Assembly (NCBI RefSeq): GCF_020873895.1
Contig: NZ_JAHWGT010000007.1
Coordinates: 185,382 to 249,381, forward strand
Direction: 5' to 3'
From: Streptomyces sp. DH12
GTDB lineage: Bacteria > Actinomycetota > Actinomycetes > Streptomycetales > Streptomycetaceae
Length of the DNA: 64,000 bases
A program made the translations under genes and the position numbers. This document shows positions 11,986-20,039 of this stretch, piece after piece. The number at the start of each line of letters is the position of its first letter. Positions within the stretch are counted from its first letter, which is position 1. The notes below the pieces were generated by a model. That model did no database searches and had not been told where the DNA came from. It worked only from the letters and a program-made list of their open reading frames with translations.

Positions 11986-12319
11986 GTGGGTGCGGTCCTC
12001 ACATGAGGGCCCGGCGCCGTCCCTTCCCCTCTCGGGGCGGGCACCGGCGCGACCCGCTTCGGGCGGCGGCCGTCACCACGGGCGGCAGCGGGCGCTGACG
12101 GGCAAAGGCATGATCAACTCGCGTTGACACCGGAATATTTCATACGAACGCCGTACGGATCGGAGAGGATGGCCGAAACAAGGCGCCTCGACGGCCACCT
12201 TGGCTGAAAACGTCTTTTCGACATCCGGGCCCCCACGTCCACCGACGGCCTCGAACCGGGTGTGTCGCTAGGATCCGGAGGCCCTCGACGTCCGGTTCTC
12301 GTACCTCATGGGAGGAAAC
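11986..12319. other. divergent intergenic region
   Basis: 334 nt between the leftward pseudoprotease and the rightward cupin gene. It contains a TTGACA hexamer at 12124-12129 inside an AT-rich island (12120-12150), the only low-GC patch here, so promoters for both genes probably lie there. No correctly spaced -10 box could be paired with it, and no gene was seen. Confidence 0.35.
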
Positions 12320-12817
12320 GTGACAGTGTCCCCGGCAGCCGCGGTGCTCGCCCGCATGGCCGATCTCGTGCGCGCCATGCCGGCCGAGCGGGGCGGCACC
12401 CTGTGGCGCCTCGCCGCGGCGGACCGGCAACTCGACGCGAACGTGGTGCGGCTCGCCCCGGGCGCGGGCGTCGCCGTCCACGTGGAGCCGGACCTGGACG
12501 TCCTGGTGTTCGTGGTGAACGGCCACGGCGAGCTGTCGACCGGGGACGGGACCGAGCCGCTGGAGGCCGGGGCCGTGGTCTGGCTGCCGCGCGGCTCCCG
12601 GCGCGGCCTGACCGCCGGGCCGCACGGCCTCGACTACCTCACCGCGCACCGCCGTCGCCCCGGTATGACGATCGGCCGCGCGGCGGGCGTGGAGCGGTCG
12701 GGTGGTGAGCCGGCCTGCCTGCTGGACCGGGTGTGCCCGGAGTGCGGGCGGTTGGCGCCCGAAGGAGCCGACGTGCGCTTCTGCGGCCGGTGCGGGCACC
12801 GGCTCCCCGAGGGCTGA
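12320..12817 (+). CDS. cupin-domain protein with C-terminal zinc ribbon
   Basis: 165 aa. A small cupin (about 10-110) shows VHVEPDLDVLVFVVNGHGEL and the second-strand phrase LEAGAVVWLPRGSRRGL. It is followed by a four-cysteine ribbon CPECGRLAPEGADVRFCGRC (about 137-156). Such proteins are usually small sensors or accessory proteins; substrate unknown. The GTG at 12320 was chosen because GGGAGG lies 7 nt before it; the ATG at 12308 would contain that ribosome site inside the gene. Its last 179 nt overlap, on the opposite strand, the tail of the MFS gene. Confidence 0.7.
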   Translation: MTVSPAAAVLARMADLVRAMPAERGGTLWRLAAADRQLDANVVRLAPGAGVAVHVEPDLDVLVFVVNGHGELSTGDGTEPLEAGAVVWLPRGSRRGLTAGPHGLDYLTAHRRRPGMTIGRAAGVERSGGEPACLLDRVCPECGRLAPEGADVRFCGRCGHRLPEG

Positions 12818-14084
12818 CCGCGGCGGCGGCCGCGTGCGCGGCGGCGGCCGCAAGGAGTGCGCCGGACAGGGACGCCGACGCCAGCGGCCCCGCCACGGCC
12901 GCGCCGCAGGCGAAACCGGTGATCTTGAGGCTGGCGCCGGTCGTCTGGATCTGGCCGCGCAGCCCCTCAGGCGACTGGCGGTGGCGGAGCGCGAGCAGGG
13001 CCGTGAGCTGCGGCCCCTCCCCCGCGCCGGCCAGGAGCACGGCGCCCACCACGACGGCGGCGTAGCCCCAGGGCACCCCTACCGCCCCGGACATCCCGGC
13101 CATCCCTGCCACCGCGACCGTCCCGGCCGCCGCGGACAGGGCCGCCGCCTGGACGAGGGTCGCCGTACGGAAGGCGCCCTCCGGGCCAGGCGGGCGACGG
13201 GCGCGGGCCTGCGCGGCGTTGGCGACCAGGGCCGCGCCGGCGGCCCCGGCCAGGAGCAGCGCCCCCTGCCCGGCGCCGCCGAGGTACCGCGCGCCCAGCA
13301 GGGGCGTACACGCGACGAGGACGCCCTGCCCCGCGCAGGACAGCACGGACGCGGCGGTGACCCGGCCGAGCACCCGGTTGCGGAGGAGGGCGCGGAAACC
13401 CGCGACGACGTCCCCGGCCACCCCCGAGACACCCCGCGACGGCTCCCGAGGCGCGGCGTCCCGGCCCTGTCGCGGCGCGCCGCCGTCCCCGGTCCGCGTC
13501 CCGCCGGGGGCGGGCCGCGCGGACGTACCGGTCGGGAGCGCCCACGCCACCGGGGCGACCGCGCCGACCAGGGCCGCGGCGGCCACCACCCCGGCCGAGG
13601 CCCCGTGCAGGGCGGCCGCGGCACCCGCCAGCGCCGGGCCGGCGAGCGCCGCCACGTGGAAGGTCATCGCGTCGAGGGCGGTGGCACGCCGCAGCGCGCC
13701 GGGTCCCGCGACGTGCGGCAGTTGCGCCGTCCACCCGCCCGAGAGCGCCGGGGCGAGGAGCCCCGAGCCGGCCGCGACCAGCAACGGGACGGTGTCCGGC
13801 GTGCGGCCGAGGCACAGCGACACCGCGACCAGGGCGGCCGCGTACCCGGCGAGGGCGCCCGCCAGCAGCCGGCCCGGTCGCGCCGAGCGGTCCAGGAGCG
13901 CCCCGACGACCGGGCCGCCGACCGCCGCTGCCGCCGTGCCCGCGGCGAGCAGGGCGGAGGCGCGGGCCGACGAGCCGGTCGCCGCGAGGCCGGCGAGCAG
14001 CAGGGCGGGGCCGGCTGCCTCGTCGCCCGTGCGGGCGAGGGCGGCGCCGAGGGTGTACCGGGTGAGGACGGAACGGTTCTTCAC
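12639..14084 (-). CDS. MFS transporter
   Basis: 481 aa, hydrophobic, with about 12 predicted membrane segments in two halves separated by a polar Pro/Arg-rich loop (about 183-215). It looks like a drug-exporter-type major facilitator; no substrate can be named. The last 60 residues (from about SPRGAGART) are an Arg/Pro/Gly-rich hydrophilic tail that runs antisense through the end of the cupin gene and may be a non-conserved extension produced by loss of an earlier stop. The gene starts 38 nt from the divergent CGNR regulator, which may control it. Confidence 0.8.
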   Translation of the reverse strand: MKNRSVLTRYTLGAALARTGDEAAGPALLLAGLAATGSSARASALLAAGTAAAAVGGPVVGALLDRSARPGRLLAGALAGYAAALVAVSLCLGRTPDTVPLLVAAGSGLLAPALSGGWTAQLPHVAGPGALRRATALDAMTFHVAALAGPALAGAAAALHGASAGVVAAAALVGAVAPVAWALPTGTSARPAPGGTRTGDGGAPRQGRDAAPREPSRGVSGVAGDVVAGFRALLRNRVLGRVTAASVLSCAGQGVLVACTPLLGARYLGGAGQGALLLAGAAGAALVANAAQARARRPPGPEGAFRTATLVQAAALSAAAGTVAVAGMAGMSGAVGVPWGYAAVVVGAVLLAGAGEGPQLTALLALRHRQSPEGLRGQIQTTGASLKITGFACGAAVAGPLASASLSGALLAAAAAHAAAAAVSPRGAGARTGRRSARRLLRAPTARTPGTPGPAGRPAHHPTAPRPPRGRSSYRGDGGAR

Positions 14085-14102
14085 GCCCGGGACGGTACGG
14101 GG

Positions 14103-14131
14103 GTAACGGAAAAGAGCGCCATATGCGTTAC
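14103..14131. promoter_or_regulatory. candidate operator between MFS and CGNR genes
   Basis: GTAACG at 14103-14108 and its inverse CGTTAC at 14126-14131 flank a 17-nt spacer in the 38-nt gap between two divergent starts. The right arm falls on codons 2-3 if the CGNR gene starts at ATG 14123, but is fully upstream if it starts at GTG 14141. A site for the neighbouring regulator is plausible. Confidence 0.4.
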
Positions 14132-14779
14132 ATTCGCCGGGTGTTCGCTCCCGACGACCGGTCGACCCGGCATTCCGTGCACGCCGTCGCCCGCCGCACC
14201 GAGGCCCTCGTCAACGCCCTCACGGGCCAGGGCCGGTACGGCCCGCGCGGCGCTGGCGGTGGAGACGGCCGGGACGGCGCCGACGGCCCGGCCCCCGAGG
14301 AGGTGGCGCGGCTGCTGCGCGAGCACGGCGAGAGCGAGCCGGTCACCGTGGCCCCCGCCGACGTGGCCGAGCTGCGCACGGCCGCCCTGGCCCTGCGGGA
14401 GGTCTTCGCCGCCACCGGCACCGACGCGGCCGCCGCCGCCCTGAACCGGCTCCTCGCGCGCGGTACCGGGCCGTTGCGGCTCACCGCGCACGGCGGCGAC
14501 AGCCCGTGGCACCCGCACCTCGACCGCGCGGACGACGCCCCCTGGGGCGAGTGGTTCCTCGCCTCGTCCTGCCTGTGCCTGACGGTCCTGCTGTGGGAGC
14601 GCCAGCGCCCGCCGGGCGGGCTGTGCGCCGCGCCCGGCTGCGGCAACGTCTACCTCACCCTGGGCAGCGGCGTACCGCGCCGCTACTGCTCGCGGAGGTG
14701 CGCGACGCGCGAGCGGGTGGCCGCCCACCGGCGGGCCAAGGCACCGGGAGGCGGCCGGGGCGGCGCGTCCCGCGACTGA
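14123..14779 (+). CDS. CGNR zinc-finger regulator (ABATE domain)
   Basis: 218 aa. The N-terminal part matches the ABATE/DUF1470-type fold (HAVARRTEALVNAL, then ADVAELRTAALALREVFAA). The C-terminus is the CGNR zinc finger: CAAPGCGNVYLTLGSG followed by RRYCSRRCATRERVAAHRRR, with four zinc cysteines and a basic DNA-contact tail. These proteins are putative stress-related transcription factors. It is divergent from the MFS gene and nearly abuts the convergent methyltransferase (12 nt). The GTG at 14141 is an alternative start, since little ribosome site precedes either codon. Confidence 0.82.
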   Translation: MRYIRRVFAPDDRSTRHSVHAVARRTEALVNALTGQGRYGPRGAGGGDGRDGADGPAPEEVARLLREHGESEPVTVAPADVAELRTAALALREVFAATGTDAAAAALNRLLARGTGPLRLTAHGGDSPWHPHLDRADDAPWGEWFLASSCLCLTVLLWERQRPPGGLCAAPGCGNVYLTLGSGVPRRYCSRRCATRERVAAHRRAKAPGGGRGGASRD

Positions 14780-14791
14780 CCGGGGCGGCCG

Positions 14792-15952
14792 TCAGCGCTT
14801 CACGGCGCGCAGGACCACGAACTTCGGGTCGCTGCCGACGACCTCGCAGCCGCCGAAGAGGCGGCGCAGCGTGACGTGGTGGCCGAGGTGGCGGTTGCCG
14901 ACGACGCGCAGCTCCCCGCCCGGGCGCAGGGCGCGGCGGGCCGCGGCGAACATGCGGCGCGCGGCGGCGTCGCTGACCGCCTGGTGGCTGTGGAAGGGCG
15001 GGTTGTTGAGGACCACGTCGACCGAGCCGTCCGGGACGTCGGCCGTCGCGTCACCGACGGAGAAGCGCGCCTTCGCCCCGGCCGGCGCGGAGGCCCGGAA
15101 GGTGTCCTCGGCGGAGGCGACCGCCTGGTACGACTCGTCGGTCAGGAGCACCTCGGCGCCCGGGGACGCGACCGCCGCGGCGAGGCCGACGACGCCGTTG
15201 CCGCACCCGAGGTCGAGGACTCGGCGGCCGTCGAGGCCCTCGGGGAGGTGCCGGAGGAAGAGCCGGGTGCCGATGTCCAGCCGGTCCGCGCAGAAGACGC
15301 CGGCGTGGTTGACGACCGTCAGTCCGGCCACCGCCGCGGCGTCCTCGGGCAGCGCGTACCGCAGCGGCCACGGGTTGGCCGGCCGCTCCAGGTCCGGGTC
15401 GGGGGTGCTGTGGACGAGCCGGGCCTTGCGCTCCGCGAGGGAGGTGCGCGTGGGGCCGACGAGCTGCTCGAAGAGGCGCAGGGTGGAGGTGTGGATCTCC
15501 TTGACCATGCCGGTGCCGATGACGACCGTTCCCGCGTGCAGCGCCGGCGCGAGCCGGTGCAGCTGGTCCTCCAGCAGGGCCAGGCTCTTCGGGACGCGGA
15601 CCAGCAGCACGTCGACGCGGTCCGGCGGCGCGTCCCGCGTGGTGAGCAGGCGCACGGCGCCCTCCGCGCGACCGGCCCGGGCGAGGTTGGCCCGGGTGGC
15701 CTCGCGGCCGAGGTACGAGTCGGTGATCTGCACCAGCTCGTCGGGGCCGGGGTGGCCGGCCAGCGCGGTGACGAGGGCGCCCCACCGGTCGCCGACGACG
15801 GCCACGCGGCCGGTGAGGGCGGGGGCGCCCGGCGCGGCCAGGTGCCGCAGCAGGTACTCGTCGGCGGCGTCCCAGGCGCGCAGCGGGTCGCGGGGGTGCT
15901 CGGGGAAGCGGGTGAGCGCGTACTCGCCCCATGACGTGGTCAGACGGTTCAT
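14792..15952 (-). CDS. RlmG/RsmC-type methyltransferase
   Basis: 386 aa, close to E. coli RlmG, which N2-methylates a guanine of 23S rRNA. The N-terminal half is a degenerate methyltransferase fold (GRVAVVGDRWGALVTALAG). The C-terminal half is active: SAM motif VLDLGCGNGVVGLAAA and the catalytic LNNPPFH, where NPPF marks exocyclic-amino methylation of a base. This doubled architecture is typical of RlmG and RsmC, so the rRNA role is likely but the exact nucleotide is inferred. It is convergent with the CGNR gene and preceded by a repeat-rich gap. Confidence 0.82.
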   Translation of the reverse strand: MNRLTTSWGEYALTRFPEHPRDPLRAWDAADEYLLRHLAAPGAPALTGRVAVVGDRWGALVTALAGHPGPDELVQITDSYLGREATRANLARAGRAEGAVRLLTTRDAPPDRVDVLLVRVPKSLALLEDQLHRLAPALHAGTVVIGTGMVKEIHTSTLRLFEQLVGPTRTSLAERKARLVHSTPDPDLERPANPWPLRYALPEDAAAVAGLTVVNHAGVFCADRLDIGTRLFLRHLPEGLDGRRVLDLGCGNGVVGLAAAVASPGAEVLLTDESYQAVASAEDTFRASAPAGAKARFSVGDATADVPDGSVDVVLNNPPFHSHQAVSDAAARRMFAAARRALRPGGELRVVGNRHLGHHVTLRRLFGGCEVVGSDPKFVVLRAVKR

Positions 15953-16022
15953 CGTGGGTTCAGGCTAGCCGGTCCCCGGCGACCACCCGCACGGCGCGGG
16001 GACGGCACCGCCCGGCACGGCG

Positions 16023-16100
16023 GGCCGGACGGCACGGGGGGCCGGACGGCACGGGGGGCCGGACGGCGGCCGAGGACCGGGCGGCGGCCGAGGACCGGGC
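16023..16100. repeat. short GC tandem repeats
   Basis: Three starts of CCGGACGGCACGGGGGG-like units spaced 17 nt apart (CCGGAC at 16025, 16042, 16059), then two copies of an 18-nt unit containing CGAGGACC (16071 and 16089). They fill the gap between the methyltransferase promoter and the end of the acetyltransferase gene. Probably slippage-generated. Confidence 0.6.
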
Positions 16101-16128
16101 GGCGCCGGCGCCCGCCGGGCCCGCCGCC

Positions 16129-16563
16129 TCAGCTCGGGGCGAGGGACATCCAGCGGCCGGGGTCGGCCAGCGGCTCGAAGCCCAGCCGGGCGTAGAGCCC
16201 GTGCGCGTCCTCGGTGGCGAGCAGGACGCGCTTGAGGCCGTAGGGGGCGAGGTGGTCGCGGACCGCCCCCACGAGCCCGGTGCCCAGTCCGCCGCCGCGG
16301 GCGGCGGGGTGGACGTACACGTCGCAGAGCCAGGCGAAGGTCGCGAGGTCGGTGACGACGCGGGCGTACGCGGCCTGGGCGCCCGTCTCGCCGTCGTACG
16401 CGCCGAAGTTGAGCGACCCGTCGATGGCGCGGTCTTGCCTCCCCCGCTCGCGGCCGCGCGCCCAGTAGGCGTCGGTGGAGAGCCATCGGTGCACCAGTGC
16501 GCGGTCGAGTCGGGCAGGGTCGGTCGAGATCTCGTACCTGCCGAAAGTGATCGTCTCGTTCAT
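16129..16563 (-). CDS. GNAT-family N-acetyltransferase
   Basis: 144 aa, a single GNAT domain that uses acetyl-CoA to acetylate an unknown amine. VYVHPAARGGGLGTGLV is motif A with the pyrophosphate loop RGGGLG; HGLYARLGFEPL is motif B. The long open frame that continues upstream is a shadow of genes on the other strand; the ATG at 16563 gives a complete domain start (MNETITFGRYEIST). It is divergent from the DUF6461 gene with a 57-nt gap. Confidence 0.85.
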   Translation of the reverse strand: MNETITFGRYEISTDPARLDRALVHRWLSTDAYWARGRERGRQDRAIDGSLNFGAYDGETGAQAAYARVVTDLATFAWLCDVYVHPAARGGGLGTGLVGAVRDHLAPYGLKRVLLATEDAHGLYARLGFEPLADPGRWMSLAPS

Positions 16564-16620
16564 GGTCGAACGTTCGCAGGGAGGGGGTGTGTTGTCAGTG
16601 GCGGGTGCCACGATCGGTGC

Positions 16621-17226
16621 ATGAACGCGACCGCCGCCGACTACCGCTGGCTCGACGACCACTGCCCGGAGCTGATCGAGGCCTACTGCGTCACGCTGGT
16701 GCACGCCGTAACGCCCCAGGAGGTCCTGGGCCGGCTCGGCGCCCGTCCCGAGGGGCGGGTCACCGGCATACGCGCACTGGTCGACGCGGCGCGCGACGCC
16801 TGGCGGGCCACCGGCGGCGACCGGCACTACCTCGCGGTGGCCCGGGTCGACGGCTGGAGCGTGCTGGTCGAGCCCAACGGCTACCTGGGCAGCCTGCACG
16901 AGACCGCGGCCGAGCTGTCGCGCGGCACGGAGCTGGTGACCCACTTCCGCAACGTGAACGCGGTGGACCAGTTCAGCCGGTACGTGGACGGCGCGCTGAG
17001 GCTGCGCGTCGAGCCCCTTTCCCCGCCGGCCCCGCAGGACGCCGACCCGGGCGGCGCGGCGGCCCTGCTGCGGGACGTCGGCTTCGACCCGCGGCGGGAC
17101 GGCGGTGACGTCGGCGCGGCGACGGAGGCGGCGTTCGCCCTGGCGGAGCGGCTGACCGGGGTGCGGCTGACACCGCAGGTACTGGACGGGGCCGAGTGGC
17201 TCAGCGGGTCGGCGCCGGCCTACTGA
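16621..17226 (+). CDS. DUF6461-type protein
   Basis: 201 aa, soluble. Phrases such as VARVDGWSVLVEPNGYLGS and SRGTELVTHFRNVNAVDQF belong to the DUF6461 family common in Streptomyces, often beside polymorphic-toxin immunity or regulatory genes; biochemical role unknown. ATG at 16621 gives the family start MNATAADYRWLDDHCP. No signal peptide or membrane helix. It is divergent from the acetyltransferase and followed 88 nt later by the DUF1918 gene. Confidence 0.75.
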   Translation: MNATAADYRWLDDHCPELIEAYCVTLVHAVTPQEVLGRLGARPEGRVTGIRALVDAARDAWRATGGDRHYLAVARVDGWSVLVEPNGYLGSLHETAAELSRGTELVTHFRNVNAVDQFSRYVDGALRLRVEPLSPPAPQDADPGGAAALLRDVGFDPRRDGGDVGAATEAAFALAERLTGVRLTPQVLDGAEWLSGSAPAY

Positions 17227-17314
17227 TCCGGGGCCGCCGCCTCGGGTGACGCGGACCACACCCACGGACGTAGACTCCCAGATACGGACATCCAGCGCGA
17301 GAAGGGCACTCCCG

Positions 17315-17524
17315 ATGGAAGCAACCGTGGGCGACCAACTGCTGATGCACGGCCGGGTGGTCGGACAGCACGACCGCAAGGCCGAGATCGTGGAGGTCCT
17401 GGGCGACCGGGGCCACCCCCCGTACCGGGTCCGCTTCGACGACGGGCACGAGGCCGTCATGTCCCCCGGCCCGGACTCCGTCGTACGCCACCGGGACGCG
17501 GTCGACAGGCCCCTGGGCCCCTGA
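17315..17524 (+). CDS. DUF1918 small protein
   Basis: 69 aa. The DUF1918 domain fills the protein: VGDQLLMHGRVVGQ, PPYRVRFDDGHEAVMSPGPDS. It is a small SH3-like beta barrel of unknown function, widespread in actinobacteria. The ATG at 17315 was chosen over an upstream in-frame start because it matches the usual N-terminus MEATVGDQL. The convergent exported glycosidase-like gene ends 46 nt downstream with a shared hairpin. Confidence 0.85.
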   Translation: MEATVGDQLLMHGRVVGQHDRKAEIVEVLGDRGHPPYRVRFDDGHEAVMSPGPDSVVRHRDAVDRPLGP

Positions 17525-17540
17525 CCGGCAGCGGCTCCGC

Positions 17541-17570
17541 GCCGCCGACGGGGTGCGCCCCGCCGGCGGC
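17541..17570. terminator. bidirectional hairpin terminator
   Basis: GCCGCCG-A-CGGGG, loop TGCG, CCCCG-C-CGGCGGC: a 12-bp stem with one A/C mismatch, exactly between two convergent stops. Confidence 0.6.
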
Positions 17571-18878
17571 TCACCGGGCCGGCGGGCGGATCTGCGTCGG
17601 GTAGTGGTCGGCGACGACCCTCGCCATCGCCCCGATCCGGTCCGCGACCACGTCCCGGGCACCGAAGAAGGCGTGGCCCAGCACGTGGTCGTACTCGTGG
17701 GCGAGGGTGAGGTGGCGGGAGAGCTCGGCCGGGTCCTGCCACGGCGCGGGCGCCGCCGGGTCGCCGGCGCGGTAGAGGGCCTCGCCCACGTACAGGTGGA
17801 CGCCCGTGCCGCGGACGGTCTCGTTCCACCAGGGCAGCAGCTTCGCGTAGTCGGCGGCGGCGAAGCCGATGTGCCAGTACAGCTGCGGGGCGACGTAGTC
17901 GATCCACCGCTCCTTGACCCACTTGCGGGTGTCGGCGTGCAGGTCGTCGTAGGTCTGCAGGCCGCGGGAGTCGGAGCCGAGCGGGTCGGTCGCGGCGTTG
18001 CGCCAGATCCCGAAGGGGCTGATCCCGAACCGCGTGCCGGGCCGCACCTGAGCGATGCGCTCGGACGTCTCGCGGACGAGGCGGTCGATGTTGTCCCGCC
18101 GCCACGCCGCCCGGTCGGGGAAGCCGCCGCCGTACGCCGCGAAGGCCGCGTCGTCGTCGAAGACCTGCCCGGCGACCGGGTACGGGTAGAAGTAGTCGTC
18201 GAAGTGGACGGCGTCGACGGCGTAGCGGCGGACGGCGTCCAGCATGGCGTCCTCGACGAAGCGCCGCACTTCGGGCAGGCCGGGGTCGTAGAACAGCTTG
18301 CCGCCGTACGTGACGACCCAGTCGGGGTTGAGGCGCGCCGGGTGCGAGGGCGCGAGGCGGGTCGGGTCGGCGTGCGTCGCGACGCGGTAGGGGTTGAACC
18401 ACGCGTGCAGCTCCAGACCGCGCCGGTGGGCCTCCTCCACCGCCGTGCCGAGCGGGTCCCAGCCGGGGTCCTTGCCCTGGGTGCCGGTGAGGACCTGCGA
18501 CCACGGCTCGTACGGCGAGGGCCACAGGGCGTCGGCGCTCGGCCGGACCTGGAGGATCACGGCGTTCAGCCGCCGCTCGACGGCGTGGTCGAGCAGGGCG
18601 AGGAGCTCCGCGCGCTGCTCGGCCGGGGGCAGCCCGGGCTTGGAGGGCCAGTCGCGGTTGGTGATCGTCGCCACCCACATGCCGCGGAACTCCTCCGTCC
18701 GCCGGCGCCCCCGGGACTTGCCGTCCCCGCCGCGGCCACCGTCCCCGCCGTGCCCGTCGTCCCCGCCGTGCCGCCGCTGCCCGAAGGCGCCGGAGCCCGA
18801 CACCAGCAGGGACGCCGCCAGTCCGGTCGCCGCCGCGACCATCCCGCGCCGTCCGATTCCACCGCCCGTGTGCCTCAT
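17571..18878 (-). CDS. exported glycosyl-hydrolase-like protein (GHL10/DUF187)
   Basis: 435 aa. The N-terminus GIGRRGMVAAATGLAASLLV is a twin-arginine signal, followed by a Gly/His/Asp-rich linker (about 35-60). From EFRGMWVATITNRDWPSK onward it matches the GHL10 barrel family (YngK-like): LNAVILQVRPSADALWPS, ELHAWFNPYRV, VDAVHFDDYFYPYP, PQLYWHIG. These are likely (beta-alpha)8 glycosidases acting on cell-wall or capsular glycans outside the cell; substrate unknown. Export by the Tat route fits the tatA/tatC genes elsewhere in the window. It is divergent from the 3-hydroxybutyryl-CoA dehydrogenase gene. Confidence 0.85.
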   Translation of the reverse strand: MRHTGGGIGRRGMVAAATGLAASLLVSGSGAFGQRRHGGDDGHGGDGGRGGDGKSRGRRRTEEFRGMWVATITNRDWPSKPGLPPAEQRAELLALLDHAVERRLNAVILQVRPSADALWPSPYEPWSQVLTGTQGKDPGWDPLGTAVEEAHRRGLELHAWFNPYRVATHADPTRLAPSHPARLNPDWVVTYGGKLFYDPGLPEVRRFVEDAMLDAVRRYAVDAVHFDDYFYPYPVAGQVFDDDAAFAAYGGGFPDRAAWRRDNIDRLVRETSERIAQVRPGTRFGISPFGIWRNAATDPLGSDSRGLQTYDDLHADTRKWVKERWIDYVAPQLYWHIGFAAADYAKLLPWWNETVRGTGVHLYVGEALYRAGDPAAPAPWQDPAELSRHLTLAHEYDHVLGHAFFGARDVVADRIGAMARVVADHYPTQIRPPAR

Positions 18879-19109
18879 ACCGCCGCCCCAGTCGTTCCTC
18901 GTCCGCCGCCACCGTGATCGTTTAGGCCGTTTTGCACCTTGAGTACTCTATGCGCCCGAACCCGGTGCTCCGGACGGTCCGGCCTCCGCGGGAAGGATGC
19001 CCGGCCCGGAAGGTCGTCGATCCCCGCGCACCGAGTAACGTCGTGGGGTCGAGGCGGGAGTGCCGGAACCATACGGCCGCCGCCACCCGAAGATCACGAA
19101 AGGCACGAG

Positions 19110-19982
19110 GTGACGGACTCAATGGCCGACATTGCACGCGTGGGAGTGGTGGGCTGCGGCCAGATGGGCGCGGGCATCGCGGAGGTGTGTGCCCGCAGCG
19201 GCCTGGAGGTGAGGGTGGCCGAGACCACTGGCGAGGCCCTGGAGATCGGCCGCACCCGGCTGTACAACTCGCTCGACAAGGCCGCCCAGCGCGGCAAGAT
19301 CAGCGAGGCCGAGCGGGACGCCACGCTGGCCCGGCTGAGCTTCACCACCGACCTCGGGGAGTTCGCCGACCGCGACCTCGTCATCGAGGCCGTCGTGGAG
19401 AACGAGCAGGTCAAGACGGAGATCTTCCAGATCCTCGACCAGGTCGTCACGCGTCAGGACGCCATCCTGGCCTCCAACACCTCCTCCATCCCCCTGGTGA
19501 AGCTGGCCGTCGCGACCTCCCGCCCCGACCAGGTCATCGGCATCCACTTCTTCAACCCGGCCCCGGTCCAGCAGCTCGTGGAGCTGATCCCGGCGCTCAC
19601 CACCTCCGAGGGCACCATCAGCCGGGCCCAGGCGCTGGTCGAGAAGGTGCTCGGCAAGCACGCGATCCGCGCCCAGGACCGGTCCGGCTTCGTGGTCAAC
19701 GCGCTGCTGATCCCGTACCTGCTGTCGGCCATCCGGATGTTCGAGTCGGGCATCGCCAGCCGCGAGGACATCGACAACGGCATGGAGATGGGCTGCGCCC
19801 ACCCGATGGGCCCGCTGAAGCTCTCCGACCTGATCGGCCTGGACACGGTCGCCTCGGTCGCCGACTCCATGTACGCCGAGTACAAGGAGCCGCTGTACGC
19901 CGCGCCGCCGCTGCTCCAGCGGATGGTGGACGCCGGCCGCCTGGGCCGCAAGACCGGATCGGGCTTCTACCCCTACGCCTGA
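19110..19982 (+). CDS. 3-hydroxybutyryl-CoA dehydrogenase
   Basis: 290 aa from GTG 19110. It interconverts 3-hydroxyacyl-CoA and 3-oxoacyl-CoA with NAD(P). VGVVGCGQMGAGIAE is the Rossmann loop; SNTSSIP and IGIHFFNPAPVQQLVELIP carry the catalytic Ser and His; GFVVNALLIPYL starts the dimer domain. GAAAGG-type ribosome site sits 6 nt before GTG 19110; the ATG at 19122 is the alternative and loses only four residues. Monocistronic, ended by a strong hairpin. Likely role in butyryl-CoA supply or fatty-acid turnover. Confidence 0.9.
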   Translation: MTDSMADIARVGVVGCGQMGAGIAEVCARSGLEVRVAETTGEALEIGRTRLYNSLDKAAQRGKISEAERDATLARLSFTTDLGEFADRDLVIEAVVENEQVKTEIFQILDQVVTRQDAILASNTSSIPLVKLAVATSRPDQVIGIHFFNPAPVQQLVELIPALTTSEGTISRAQALVEKVLGKHAIRAQDRSGFVVNALLIPYLLSAIRMFESGIASREDIDNGMEMGCAHPMGPLKLSDLIGLDTVASVADSMYAEYKEPLYAAPPLLQRMVDAGRLGRKTGSGFYPYA

Positions 19983-20007
19983 CGCCGCATCGGGGCGGGG
20001 GCCGGGC

Positions 20008-20030
20008 CGGGCGCCGCGGTGCGGCGCCCG
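20008..20030. terminator. bidirectional hairpin terminator
   Basis: Perfect 10-bp stem CGGGCGCCGC / GCGGCGCCCG with a 3-nt loop, between convergent stops at 19982 and 20040. Confidence 0.75.
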
Positions 20031-20039
20031 CACCGCCCC

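Noticed and set aside
16023-16100. Possible CRISPR-like array
   Set aside because: Units are 17-18 nt with no unique spacers and no cas genes.
16564-18912. Upstream 780 codons of the frame leading into the acetyltransferase
   Set aside because: Arg-rich antisense of DUF6461, DUF1918 and GHL10 genes; the real start is ATG 16563.
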